Below, in pieces: positions 29,674-37,771 of a DNA stretch of 64,000 bases. This DNA is from Bacillota bacterium (GTDB taxonomy: Bacteria > Bacillota > Negativicutes > Sporomusales > Sporomusaceae), in assembly GCA_023388195.1 (NCBI GenBank), contig JAEWGR010000051.1, forward strand, positions 18,337 through 82,336, in the 5' to 3' direction. Each line of letters begins with the position of its first letter. Position 1 is the first letter of the stretch. A program made the translations under genes and the position numbers. The notes under the pieces are model-generated. The model saw only the letters and a program-made list of their open reading frames with translations, ran no database searches and was not told where the DNA came from.

Positions 29674-31275
29674 ATGTGTAGAATATGGCTGGTTGTGTTG
29701 CTGGTGGGGAGTTTTTTCTGCGGGGCAACTGCCCAGACGGCAGCTGGCAGGGGGGAAACCCCGTTGTTAATCGTGGCCGGGGATGACAATTTCCCTCCCT
29801 ATGAATTTATTGATCATATTGACGGGGCCGAAGTTTACCGGGGCTTTAATGTTGATTTATTAAAAGCGGTTGCTCTCAGCACCGGTTATGAGATTCAATT
29901 CCGGCCTATGCCATGGGCTGATGCTGTTAAAGCGCTTGAACGCGGTGAGGTTCATGCCGTGGGTGGGATGAAGTATAACTCCGAACGGGAAAAATTATAC
30001 GATTTTTCGGAAGCATACATGATAAATTCGTTAGCTATATTTGTCGTAAAGGACATGCAGGCGATTTCTTCGATTGCCGACCTGGCAGGACACAAGGTTG
30101 CTGTACAGAAAGATGCGATCGGTAATTACAATCTTAAAAATAAGCCGGTGGAACTGGTACTGACTACCAATCAGGAAGAGGCCCTCGCGCTGCTGCTCAA
30201 TGGGAAAGTAGATGCTGCCCTTGGTAATAATCTTACAGGTCAGTATATTCTGCAGCGTACCAAACAGCATGAATATATAAAAATTGTCGGCGGGGCGATA
30301 GATCCGGAGGGGTATTGTGTAGCTGTACGGAATGGTAGTCCGATTCTTGAGGTTTTTAATAAAGGGCTGAAAGATATTAAGCAAAATGGTACCTATGATA
30401 AGATATATGCCAAATGGTTTGGTGAGCCGCTTGATTATCCGGCTCAGTACTATAAACGTAATTTCGGTATTGCTGTCACAATCGTTGTGATTTTAATTGT
30501 TTTTGGAGTAGTGACGCTGTTGATTAATCTTTATTTACAGCAGGAGGTTAAGAAACGTACCCGGGAGATTGAAACAATCAATGAAGAACTGCAGCGCAAG
30601 GATAAACTCGAGGCATTGGGCAAGCTTGTTGCCTGTTTGGCTCATGAAATCCGCACACCGCTAACGTCAATTAAGACCTTTACCGAATTGCTGCCGTCAA
30701 AGTATGATAATCCCCGCTTCAGAGAGCAGATAAGCCATTTCGTACCGCAGGAGGTTGAGCGGCTTAATCATATTGTCAACGACCTGTTAACCTATGCCAG
30801 TCCGCGTAAGGTGGAACGGGAATATGTTCCTTTGAAGCGGCTTATTGATAATAGTCTGGTTTTTTTTGCCGAGAATATGGCCAAACAAAACGTTGTTTTA
30901 CAAATGAATAGTAGAGAAGAGTTGCTGGTATATGTTGACATTCAGCAAATGAAACAGGTAATGATCAATATTTTATTAAATGCACTCCAGGCGCTGGCGG
31001 GGCAGAGCAAGCCGGTGCTTGCCATTGCCAGCGAACTGCGGGACGGGGTTCCCTGCCTGGTGATTTCCGATAATGGCGCCGGGATCAAACCAGATAACCT
31101 TAAATTTGTATTTGAGCCGTTTTTCTCAACGAAAGCAGGCGGAACTGGTTTGGGGTTGTTTGTAAGCTATCAACTGTCCCGGCAAAGTGGGGTAGATATA
31201 AGCATTGACAGCCAGGAAGGTGCAGGTACTACTGTGACTTTAAAGTTTAATTTTGAGGAGAAACAGGATGCATAA
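29674..31275 (+). CDS. Sensor histidine kinase with a solute-binding (SBP_bac_3) sensor domain
   Basis: A 533-residue membrane kinase. Signal peptide (1-22), periplasmic amino-acid-binding-protein domain (about 30-260; FPPYEFIDH, YRGFNVDLLKAVA, GGMKYNSEREKLYDFSEAY), one TM helix (about 263-285), HisKA with the phospho-accepting His in CLAHEIRTPLTSIKTF (about 325), and HATPase (NILLNALQAL, DNGAGI, GGTGLGLFVSY). The binding-protein sensor suggests direct detection of an amino acid, plausibly histidine or glutamate, outside the membrane. ATG 29674 follows GCGGAGG; a longer frame from 29569 has no such site and would hide the signal peptide. It overlaps the regulator gene by 8 bases. Confidence 0.93.
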   Translation: MCRIWLVVLLVGSFFCGATAQTAAGRGETPLLIVAGDDNFPPYEFIDHIDGAEVYRGFNVDLLKAVALSTGYEIQFRPMPWADAVKALERGEVHAVGGMKYNSEREKLYDFSEAYMINSLAIFVVKDMQAISSIADLAGHKVAVQKDAIGNYNLKNKPVELVLTTNQEEALALLLNGKVDAALGNNLTGQYILQRTKQHEYIKIVGGAIDPEGYCVAVRNGSPILEVFNKGLKDIKQNGTYDKIYAKWFGEPLDYPAQYYKRNFGIAVTIVVILIVFGVVTLLINLYLQQEVKKRTREIETINEELQRKDKLEALGKLVACLAHEIRTPLTSIKTFTELLPSKYDNPRFREQISHFVPQEVERLNHIVNDLLTYASPRKVEREYVPLKRLIDNSLVFFAENMAKQNVVLQMNSREELLVYVDIQQMKQVMINILLNALQALAGQSKPVLAIASELRDGVPCLVISDNGAGIKPDNLKFVFEPFFSTKAGGTGLGLFVSYQLSRQSGVDISIDSQEGAGTTVTLKFNFEEKQDA

Positions 31276-32632
31276 GCTACTTATTGTCGATGATGAACAG
31301 GCGATTTGCACCTCACTGGCTTTTGCCCTGGAGGACAGATATGCGGTGGTAACAGCTGGCTCCGCTTCGGAGGCAATGGCCGCTGTTTCCAGGCAGGAAT
31401 TTGATCTTGTGTTGCTTGATCTGAAACTGGGCAGTGCTGACGGCATTGATGTGCTCCGGGAGATTAAAGCAGTTGATAACAGTATCATTGTTATTATCAT
31501 GACAGCTTACGGCAGTATAAAGTCATCGGTGGCTGCGATTAAAGCCGGGGCCTTTTACTATCTGACCAAGCCGATAAATATGGATGAACTGGAAATGCTG
31601 CTGGCCAACGCCACCGACTATATTGGGATGAGGACTAAAGTTGAGTACTTAAACGGCAAGCTGACAGAGCGCCAGGAGATTGCAGGCATGATTGGCACTT
31701 CAGTGCCGATGCGGCAAATCCTGCATGATATCGACCGGATAAAAGACGGCGACTTTAATGTTCTCATCCGGGGCGAGAGCGGGACCGGCAAAGAGCTTGT
31801 TGCCAAGGCCCTGCATTATTTAAGTGTACGCAGGCAGGAACCGTTTGAGGTGGTCAATTGTGCCGCTATTCCCGCTGACCTGCTGGAGAGCGAACTCTTT
31901 GGCCATGAGAAGGGGGCCTTTACCGGGGCTGTGCAGCGGAAAAAGGGGATTTTTGAGCTGGCAGACAAGGGCACACTGTTTCTGGATGAGATTGGGGAGA
32001 TGGATGTCAGATTGCAGGCCAAGTTATTGCGCGTTGTGCAGGAGAAAGAGATTACGCCTGTAGGCACAGGCTGCAGAAAAAAAATTTCGGTACGAATCAT
32101 TTGTGCCACCAACCGTGATTTAAAGCAGCTGGTTGCCGAAGGGAAGTTCCGGGAAGATCTGTATTTCCGGCTCAATGTGGTGTCTGTTGATTTGCCGCCT
32201 CTCAGGCAGCGCCGTGAGGATATTCCCTTGCTGGTCGAGTATTTTGTTGCTAAATACAACAAAAAAATGGCCCGGCAGATCAGGGAGATTGAGCCTGGCT
32301 TTTTTGCAAAACTGCAAGGCTATGAATTTAGAGGCAATGTCAGGGAACTGGAGAATATTGTTGAGAGGGCCATGGTGTTTGCCGACGATGGGGTTTTGCG
32401 AGCCGGCAATTTGCCTGGCGACAATCAGCTGTCAGTACCTGATTCCCTCAGGCCGGCCGGTTTACCTGCCCTGATTCCTGTCTATATCGGTGAGGATCTG
32501 GATTTGATCGAACGCAAAGTTATTATAGAAACGCTGCAGTATTATGGCGGTGATAAAGTCAAAACAGCGCAAATACTTAAGATCAGCGAACGGAAGCTAT
32601 GGTATAAAATCAAGGAATATCAATTAAGTTAA
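31268..32632 (+). CDS. Sigma-54-dependent response regulator (NtrC family)
   Basis: A 454-residue regulator: receiver (about 1-120, phospho-Asp in LVLLDLKLG near 52, TAYGSIKS, Lys in YLTKPINMDEL), AAA+ domain (about 145-380; Walker A GESGTGKE near 168, the sigma-54 contact GAFTGA near 216, Walker B TLFLDEIGEM) and a Fis-type helix-turn-helix at the C-terminus (KTAQILKISERKLWYKIKEY). It is the partner of the overlapping kinase. The sigma-54 promoters at 20306 and 32740, each with a similar upstream palindrome, are its likely targets. ATG 31268 follows GAGGAG by 7 bases. Confidence 0.96.
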   Translation: MHKLLIVDDEQAICTSLAFALEDRYAVVTAGSASEAMAAVSRQEFDLVLLDLKLGSADGIDVLREIKAVDNSIIVIIMTAYGSIKSSVAAIKAGAFYYLTKPINMDELEMLLANATDYIGMRTKVEYLNGKLTERQEIAGMIGTSVPMRQILHDIDRIKDGDFNVLIRGESGTGKELVAKALHYLSVRRQEPFEVVNCAAIPADLLESELFGHEKGAFTGAVQRKKGIFELADKGTLFLDEIGEMDVRLQAKLLRVVQEKEITPVGTGCRKKISVRIICATNRDLKQLVAEGKFREDLYFRLNVVSVDLPPLRQRREDIPLLVEYFVAKYNKKMARQIREIEPGFFAKLQGYEFRGNVRELENIVERAMVFADDGVLRAGNLPGDNQLSVPDSLRPAGLPALIPVYIGEDLDLIERKVIIETLQYYGGDKVKTAQILKISERKLWYKIKEYQLS

Positions 32633-32645
32633 AGTGCATTTTTTA

Positions 32646-32694
32646 CGGTTACTGCAAATTTTTCATGAAAAATTTGCAGTAACCGCTTTTTTTA
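32646..32694. terminator. Terminator that doubles as a candidate UAS
   Basis: A 40-base palindrome (CGGTTACTGCAAATTTTTC with its exact complement, 32646-32664 and 32667-32685) is followed by a T-run. It ends the kinase/regulator transcript. Its GCAAA-TTT/AAA-TTTGC core, centred 75 bp upstream of the -24 GG at 32741, resembles 20235-20254 and may be the enhancer for gltS. Confidence 0.75.
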
Positions 32695-32739
32695 TTGCTG
32701 TTATGGACGCTATTCCGGCAGTTGTAAGCCTTTCTGACC

Positions 32740-32755
32740 TGGCACAGTATTTGCG
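32740..32755 (+). promoter_or_regulatory. Sigma-54 promoter of gltS
   Basis: TGGCACAGTATTTGC has GG at 32741-32742 and GC at 32753-32754, 10 bases apart, an almost perfect -24/-12 element. Confidence 0.9.
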
Positions 32756-32853
32756 ATAGAGTAAAGCGAAAGTAGGAAGCCTGGCTTTACTAGAAGGGAG
32801 GCAATTCCACCAGCAGGCAAGGGATTATCAACAAATCAACAGGAGGTAAAGTT

Positions 32854-34089
32854 GTGAGTTTTGAACTGGTCAATCAGGTTATGGTTATGAAGCTGGATAT
32901 TGTGGCAACGGTTGCTGTTGCCGTATTACTACTAATGTTTGGTGCGTGGATACGGCGTATATTTCCGGTTATTGCCCGTTTTTGCATTCCGTCGGCGGTT
33001 ATCGGCGGTTTTACTTTTTCTATTCTGGCCTGGATACTCAAGGAAGCCAATCTGCTTACGTTTAAAATGGATACCATGTTGCAAATGCCGTTTATGATTG
33101 CATTTTTTACTACCGTTGGCCTAGGCGGCAGCTTTGGTCTAATTAAAAAAGGCGGCAAATCACTTATTGTATATCTTGTCGGCTGCTGGATTTTGGCTAT
33201 TATGCAAAATGTTGTCGGGGCGGGAACGGCTATATTAACCGGCATTCACCCGGTTTTGGGGGTTATGGCCGGTGCGGTTTCGCTGGAAGGTGGCATGGGG
33301 GCCGCCTCGGCTTTCGGACCTACTGCCGAGCAGTTGGGGGTTCAGGGGGCTTTTGTGGTGGCGGTAGCAGCGGCTACTTACGGTTTAATTGCTGGCGGCT
33401 TAGTAGGGGGCCCGCTTGCAAAATGGCTTATTGAGCGATATAATCTCCCCATTGAAACCAGTCAGGAGCAGTTTGATGCCTTGGATCAAGCAACAGCTGC
33501 TGAAAGAAATGAGATTGTCACGAGTGATAATGTTATGTCGATGCTGGCTGTTATTCTTGTGGCCATGGTTCTGGGGGCAGTGGGATCTGCCAAAATTAAG
33601 GAAGCTACCGGCTTTGTTCTGCCGGGATATGTGGGAGCCATGTTTGTTGCTGTGTTGATACGGAACGTTAATGATGTTAAACCATTAGTAAAGATGAACG
33701 AAAAGACGGTTGATCTGATTGCCGATGTCTGTCTGGGTATCTTTTTGACAATGGCAATGATGTCCTTGAAAATTTGGGAGATTTCCAATCTGGCCGGGCC
33801 ATTATTAATTATACTTGCTGTCCAAACCATTTTTATGTTTGTATTTTGTATTTACTTCCTCTTTCCGCTTTTGGGAAGAAATTATGATGCTGCCGTCATG
33901 TGTGCCGGTATGATTGGCCATGGGTTGGGTGCTACGCCCAATGCGATTGCCAATATGGGGGCTGTAACCGAAAGATATGGTGTAATGTCCCGTAAAGCTT
34001 TTCTGATTGTGCCGCTTTGCGGTGCTGTCCTTATTGATATTGTGGCAATACCTAATATTGTATGGTTTATAAACTATTTTACAAAATAA
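32854..34089 (+). CDS. gltS: Sodium/glutamate symporter
   Basis: A 411-residue inner-membrane protein of the GltS (ESS) family with two inverted halves of hydrophobic helices. The reentrant-loop motifs GAVSLEGGMGAASAFGPTAE and GMIGHGLGATPNAIANMGAV are diagnostic. It would exchange glutamate, the product of histidine catabolism, with sodium. It starts with GTG 32854 after AGGAGG (7-base spacing). The sigma-54 promoter upstream puts it in the hut regulon, and a broken ftcD-fchA remnant follows it. Confidence 0.95.
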   Translation: MSFELVNQVMVMKLDIVATVAVAVLLLMFGAWIRRIFPVIARFCIPSAVIGGFTFSILAWILKEANLLTFKMDTMLQMPFMIAFFTTVGLGGSFGLIKKGGKSLIVYLVGCWILAIMQNVVGAGTAILTGIHPVLGVMAGAVSLEGGMGAASAFGPTAEQLGVQGAFVVAVAAATYGLIAGGLVGGPLAKWLIERYNLPIETSQEQFDALDQATAAERNEIVTSDNVMSMLAVILVAMVLGAVGSAKIKEATGFVLPGYVGAMFVAVLIRNVNDVKPLVKMNEKTVDLIADVCLGIFLTMAMMSLKIWEISNLAGPLLIILAVQTIFMFVFCIYFLFPLLGRNYDAAVMCAGMIGHGLGATPNAIANMGAVTERYGVMSRKAFLIVPLCGAVLIDIVAIPNIVWFINYFTK

Positions 34090-34111
34090 TACAGCAAAAG
34101 GAGAAGGGGCA

Positions 34112-34394
34112 ATGAGTAAACTTGTTTGAAACTGTTAAATCGGAAGCGGCCCGTCATGGCGTAAATGTCATCGGCAGTGGAGATTGTGAGCATGGTGCGG
34201 CTGCAGGCGCTGATCGACACAGCTGATTTCTATCTGCGTCTGGAGGGTTTTGAACGTAAGCAGGTATTGGAGAAAACCTTTAATACAGGCTTGACGCCAA
34301 CATCTGCCTAAAGGTCTTGTTAATACCTGTGCAAGACCGGGACGAGCGCCGGAACAGAAAGTTTATCGCCGTAGCCGGCAATGTGCTTGGCTAA
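34112..34394 (+). pseudogene. Decayed duplicate of ftcD-fchA (5' tip, ftcD tail, fchA tail)
   Basis: After a good ribosome site (AGGAGAAGGGG) an ATG begins MSKLV, like FtcD (MAKLV), and then hits TGA. From 34124 to about 34286 the sequence follows the last 160 bases of ftcD (28713-28875) with few changes. From about 34338 to 34394 it follows the end of fchA (29457-29513), and the copied terminator comes next. The bodies of both genes are deleted and frameshifts are present, so nothing functional is made. Confidence 0.9.
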
Positions 34395-34410
34395 TACTTT
34401 TTGCAGCAAA

Positions 34411-34448
34411 CAGGACTGATCCCGAGCCGGGACCAGTCCTGTTTTTTT
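34411..34448 (+). terminator. Terminator copied from the hut operon
   Basis: Stem CAGGACTG...CAGTCCTG (34411-34441) and a T7 run. The 20 or so bases before it equal those before 29530. Confidence 0.85.
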
Positions 34449-34470
34449 GGTATGGACACGCGCGCCAGCT

Positions 34471-35859
34471 TTATGAGCCGGAACCAAAATACACATTTTT
34501 AGTGATATTCAATTTTTTTATGCGGATCTGCAGGTTTTGCCGGTGAATGCCTAATGCCAAGGCGGTTTTAGTGATGTTGCCATTATTTCTGGTGAGGGCA
34601 TCGATGATCAGGCTGCGTTCCACTGCGGCCAGCCTGAGCGGCAATGGCTCTGCCGGCAACGGGTCAGGGACAGCCGAGCCGCGAGCGACAGCATACTGTT
34701 TATGAAAATAATCGGGCAGGTAGCTGGCTGTCAATATGGCTTCATTCTCGGAGAAGCTGATGGCATTTTCCAGCACATGGCATAATTCACGGACATTACC
34801 CGGCCACTTATGCTGCCGGAATATGGTTTCAAGATCAGCGGCAAGCTTTGTCACTTGTTTGCCATAGACCTTATTAAACCGGTTGATGAAGTAGCCGGCA
34901 AGCAGCGGGATATCTTCCTGCCTGTCCCGTAAGGGGGGAATCGTCAGGTTAACAACCGCAACGCGGTAATAAAAGTCTTCGCGCAGCTTGTTTTCTGCCA
35001 GCAGCCGGTGGCAGTCAACATTGGTTGAACTGATGATCCGGCAGTTAACCGGCTCTTCCAGGCTGCCGCCAAGGCGACGGAATTTTTTTTCTTCGAGAAT
35101 GCGCAGCATTTTAGCCTGCAGCACCAGACTCATGCTGTTTATTTCATCCAGAAACAAGGTACCTCTGCCGGCCTGTTCCAATAATCCCGGGGTGTTTTCC
35201 GCCCCGGTAAAAGCCCCTTTGACGGTGCCGAAGATCATACTTTCCAGCAGAGTCTCCGGTATTGCCGCACAGTTGACGGCAACGAACGGATAGGCCGCTG
35301 CCGGCCCGTAGTTGTGGATGCTTTGAGCAAAGATTTCCTTGCCGGTGCCGGTTTCGCCTGTTAATAATACCGGGGCCGAGGTCAGAGCGGCTTTTTTTGC
35401 TTTGTCAATGACCTGCATAAATAGAGGGGCTTGTCCGATCAGGCACTCAAAATGATAGCTTGTGCCGTTCTGCAGCTTATTGCTGCTATGACAATAGGTT
35501 TGCAGTTGTTCCTGCAGCTTGTAAACCTTGTTGAGCAGAGTGGTCATTTCGGTAATGTTTTTGTTAATGGAGCAAACGGCAACAATCTCGCCGTCACATT
35601 CAACCGGCACGACCGTGGAAAGCATATGTACCTCCCGCTGATCCAGGGTGCGATATTTGTTATACTGATCAAAGGAAGGCTTGCCGGTAAGAAATACGCG
35701 GCGTAATTCTTGCAGCATCGCATTGCGCTGAGACGGCTCGAAGCGTTCAATTTTATTATTGTAAAATAGTTCATCGCCGTGTTTATTGATTACATATACG
35801 GCATCCTGAATAAAATTGGCTATCGTCTCTAAATATAAAGATTTGTCTATCGAATTCAT
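34471..35859 (-). CDS. Sigma-54 interaction domain activator with PAS-type sensor
   Basis: A 462-residue regulator without a receiver. The N-terminal 110 residues look like a PAS fold (IQDAVYVINKHGDELFYNNK), then an AAA+ domain with Walker A GETGTGKE, the GAFTGA loop (VKGAFTGAENTPG) and Walker B TLFLDEINSM, and a Fis-type HTH (ITKTALALGIHRQNLQIRIK). RocR/PrdR-like activators have this plan. It is divergent from the second HutH-like gene, whose sigma-54 promoter lies 214 bases away, so that gene and the BCCT transporter are its probable targets. ATG 35859 has only a weak GTGAGTG ribosome site. Confidence 0.93.
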   Translation of the reverse strand: MNSIDKSLYLETIANFIQDAVYVINKHGDELFYNNKIERFEPSQRNAMLQELRRVFLTGKPSFDQYNKYRTLDQREVHMLSTVVPVECDGEIVAVCSINKNITEMTTLLNKVYKLQEQLQTYCHSSNKLQNGTSYHFECLIGQAPLFMQVIDKAKKAALTSAPVLLTGETGTGKEIFAQSIHNYGPAAAYPFVAVNCAAIPETLLESMIFGTVKGAFTGAENTPGLLEQAGRGTLFLDEINSMSLVLQAKMLRILEEKKFRRLGGSLEEPVNCRIISSTNVDCHRLLAENKLREDFYYRVAVVNLTIPPLRDRQEDIPLLAGYFINRFNKVYGKQVTKLAADLETIFRQHKWPGNVRELCHVLENAISFSENEAILTASYLPDYFHKQYAVARGSAVPDPLPAEPLPLRLAAVERSLIIDALTRNNGNITKTALALGIHRQNLQIRIKKLNITKNVYFGSGS

Positions 35860-36158
35860 TTTTTTTCACTCACGATCTACCGAATGTTAACCATATTTTA
35901 ACTAATAATCGGGCAAGTGTAAAGATGTAATCTGCAATAAAATATTGCGCAAAAAATTAATGCGGTTGCTATTGATTAAACCGCAGGGGCTACAAGGCCG
36001 ATTGTGGCTATAACGGCAAACAGCCATATGTTTCGCCGCCAAACAGCTGATGCTGAATTAAAGCCAGCTGTTGGCATATTTTTTGCAATTTGTATAATTT
36101 CTGGAATGATATGTTACAATGAACGGCACAAAGGGATAATGGTCAGGGGGGCAGGATT
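35860..36158. promoter_or_regulatory. Divergent control region with a sigma-54 promoter for the second lyase
   Basis: TTGGCATATTTTTTGC (36071-36086) has GG 36073-36074 and GC 36085-36086, 10 bases apart, reading toward 36159. Upstream are the inverted repeats GCAATA-AAA-TATTGC (35934-35948) and GCGGTT/AACCGC near 35960-35990, which are candidate sites for the divergently encoded activator. Confidence 0.8.
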
Positions 36159-37676
36159 TTGGACAAGGATGTAATTGTACTTACAGGCAGCAGCCTCACA
36201 ATCACAGAAGTGGCAAAAGTGGCTGTCAATGGCGCGCAGGTTGTTATTGCACCGGCGGCGCTGGCAAAGGTGGAAGAATCGAGAGCGTTTGTGTATAAAC
36301 TTGTTAACAGCAATGTTCCTGTCTATGGTTTTAACACCGGGGTTGGAGCCAATAAGGATAACAAGGTTGAGGCAGAGCAGTATAATCAGTTTAATGTTAA
36401 TATGGTTAGGTCCCATTGTGTGGCCGTCGGCCCGGAGGCTTCACCGGCCGAGGTAAGGGCGATGATGGTAATCAGGCTGAATACGCTTCTGCTGGGATTT
36501 ACGGGCATGAGCCCCGGGATTGTCAGTATGTATCGCGATCTGCTTAACCATCAGATTACGCCGGTTGTGCCGGAACGGGGTTCTATCGGCGAAGCCGATA
36601 TTGCCTGTCTGTCGCATATCGCCCTGGCTATGATCGGCGAAGGTGACGCCTATTATCAGGGGCAAAAGATGCCGGCCGGGCAAGCACTGACGCAAGCCGG
36701 GCTTCAACCGCTGATCCTGGGGCCCAAGGATGGGCTGGCGCTTGTCAGTTCCAACGCCCTGGCAGCCGGTCAGGGGGTGCTGGTTTTGCATGAGCTCCGG
36801 CAACTGATTAAGCTTGCTGACATTATTTATAGTTTTAGCCTGGAGGCGTTTAAAGGCAATGTCAGTCCCCTCAATGAAGAGATTAACAGGGTCCGCCGTT
36901 TTAGAGGGCAAAATGAGAGTGCTGCTCATGTCCGGAACCTTCTCCGGGGCAGCTATCTGTGGCTGCCCGGTATTGCCAATGCCCTGCAGGACCCGTTGTG
37001 CTTCCGGTGTGCCTGCCATATTCATGGGGCTGTTCGCGATTCGCTGGCTTATCTGGAAGAACTTATGGAAATACAGATAAATTCTTCTGATGACAATCCC
37101 TGTGTGTCCATGAGTCAGAATGCAATCATGTCCTGCGGAAATTTTGAGGTTGTCAACTGGGCGGTAGCTTTTGAGATGCTGGCAATCGCGCTCAGTCATC
37201 TGTCAAGAGCAGCCTGTTTTCGTACAATTAAGCTAAGTACCAGTCACTTTAGCGGCTTGCCGCGCTTTTTGACGCCAGACCCGGAAAATGTCATTGCCTT
37301 TGGCACAATTCAAAAACCCTTTACGGCCCTGGATGCAGAAATCAGGCATCTGGCCAATCCGGTGAGTATGGATTTTTACGCTGTTGCCGGTGATATTGAG
37401 GATCATTGCAGCAATACCCCCTATGTGGTGCAAAAGACTCGGAAAATTGTTGATAATCTCTATTATATCCTGGGGATCGAGGCCATGCATGCTGCTCAGG
37501 CCTGTGATCTGCGGCCGGAGGAACAATTTCAGCTAGGGGCGGCCGGGCATAGTGTGCATCAGAAAATTCGCGAGGTCATTCCCTTTCTGGCTCAGGATCG
37601 CAATCTTACCGTTGATATTGCCAAAGCCTACGAATTGTTGAAATCCGGTGTCCTTGTAGAAGCTGTCAGTGACTAG
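36159..37676 (+). CDS. Second HutH-family lyase lacking the MIO triad; candidate betaine (ergothioneine-type) lyase
   Basis: A 505-residue aromatic amino acid lyase homologue. It keeps the Tyr in VYGFNTGVG, the His in MVRSHCVAVG, the Arg in PLCFRCACHIHG, the Phe in CGNFEVVNW and the Glu in DIEDHCSN. The loop that should be GSVGASGDLAP is GSIGEADIACL (residues 141-151), so no MIO can form, and the Asn of LNGTQ is Ser. From memory, ergothionases are HAL relatives that expel trimethylamine and do not need MIO; a betaine-type transporter follows here, which fits. It may instead be a mutase-like or non-catalytic relative. It starts with TTG 36159 after GGGGGGCAGG. A sigma-54 promoter precedes it. 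Confidence 0.8.
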   Translation: MDKDVIVLTGSSLTITEVAKVAVNGAQVVIAPAALAKVEESRAFVYKLVNSNVPVYGFNTGVGANKDNKVEAEQYNQFNVNMVRSHCVAVGPEASPAEVRAMMVIRLNTLLLGFTGMSPGIVSMYRDLLNHQITPVVPERGSIGEADIACLSHIALAMIGEGDAYYQGQKMPAGQALTQAGLQPLILGPKDGLALVSSNALAAGQGVLVLHELRQLIKLADIIYSFSLEAFKGNVSPLNEEINRVRRFRGQNESAAHVRNLLRGSYLWLPGIANALQDPLCFRCACHIHGAVRDSLAYLEELMEIQINSSDDNPCVSMSQNAIMSCGNFEVVNWAVAFEMLAIALSHLSRAACFRTIKLSTSHFSGLPRFLTPDPENVIAFGTIQKPFTALDAEIRHLANPVSMDFYAVAGDIEDHCSNTPYVVQKTRKIVDNLYYILGIEAMHAAQACDLRPEEQFQLGAAGHSVHQKIREVIPFLAQDRNLTVDIAKAYELLKSGVLVEAVSD

Positions 37677-37771
37677 CGTATTTACCCGGTGACAGGGGAG
37701 GAGGCGATAGCGGTTGGCAGCTTCCGGATAGCTGTAAAGATTCTTTCTGTAGCAAATGAGGAGGTAGATCT

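Noticed and set aside
36441..37199. 252-codon open frame antisense to the second lyase
   Set aside because: Shadow frame; product rich in His/Arg/Gln with no recognisable motif.
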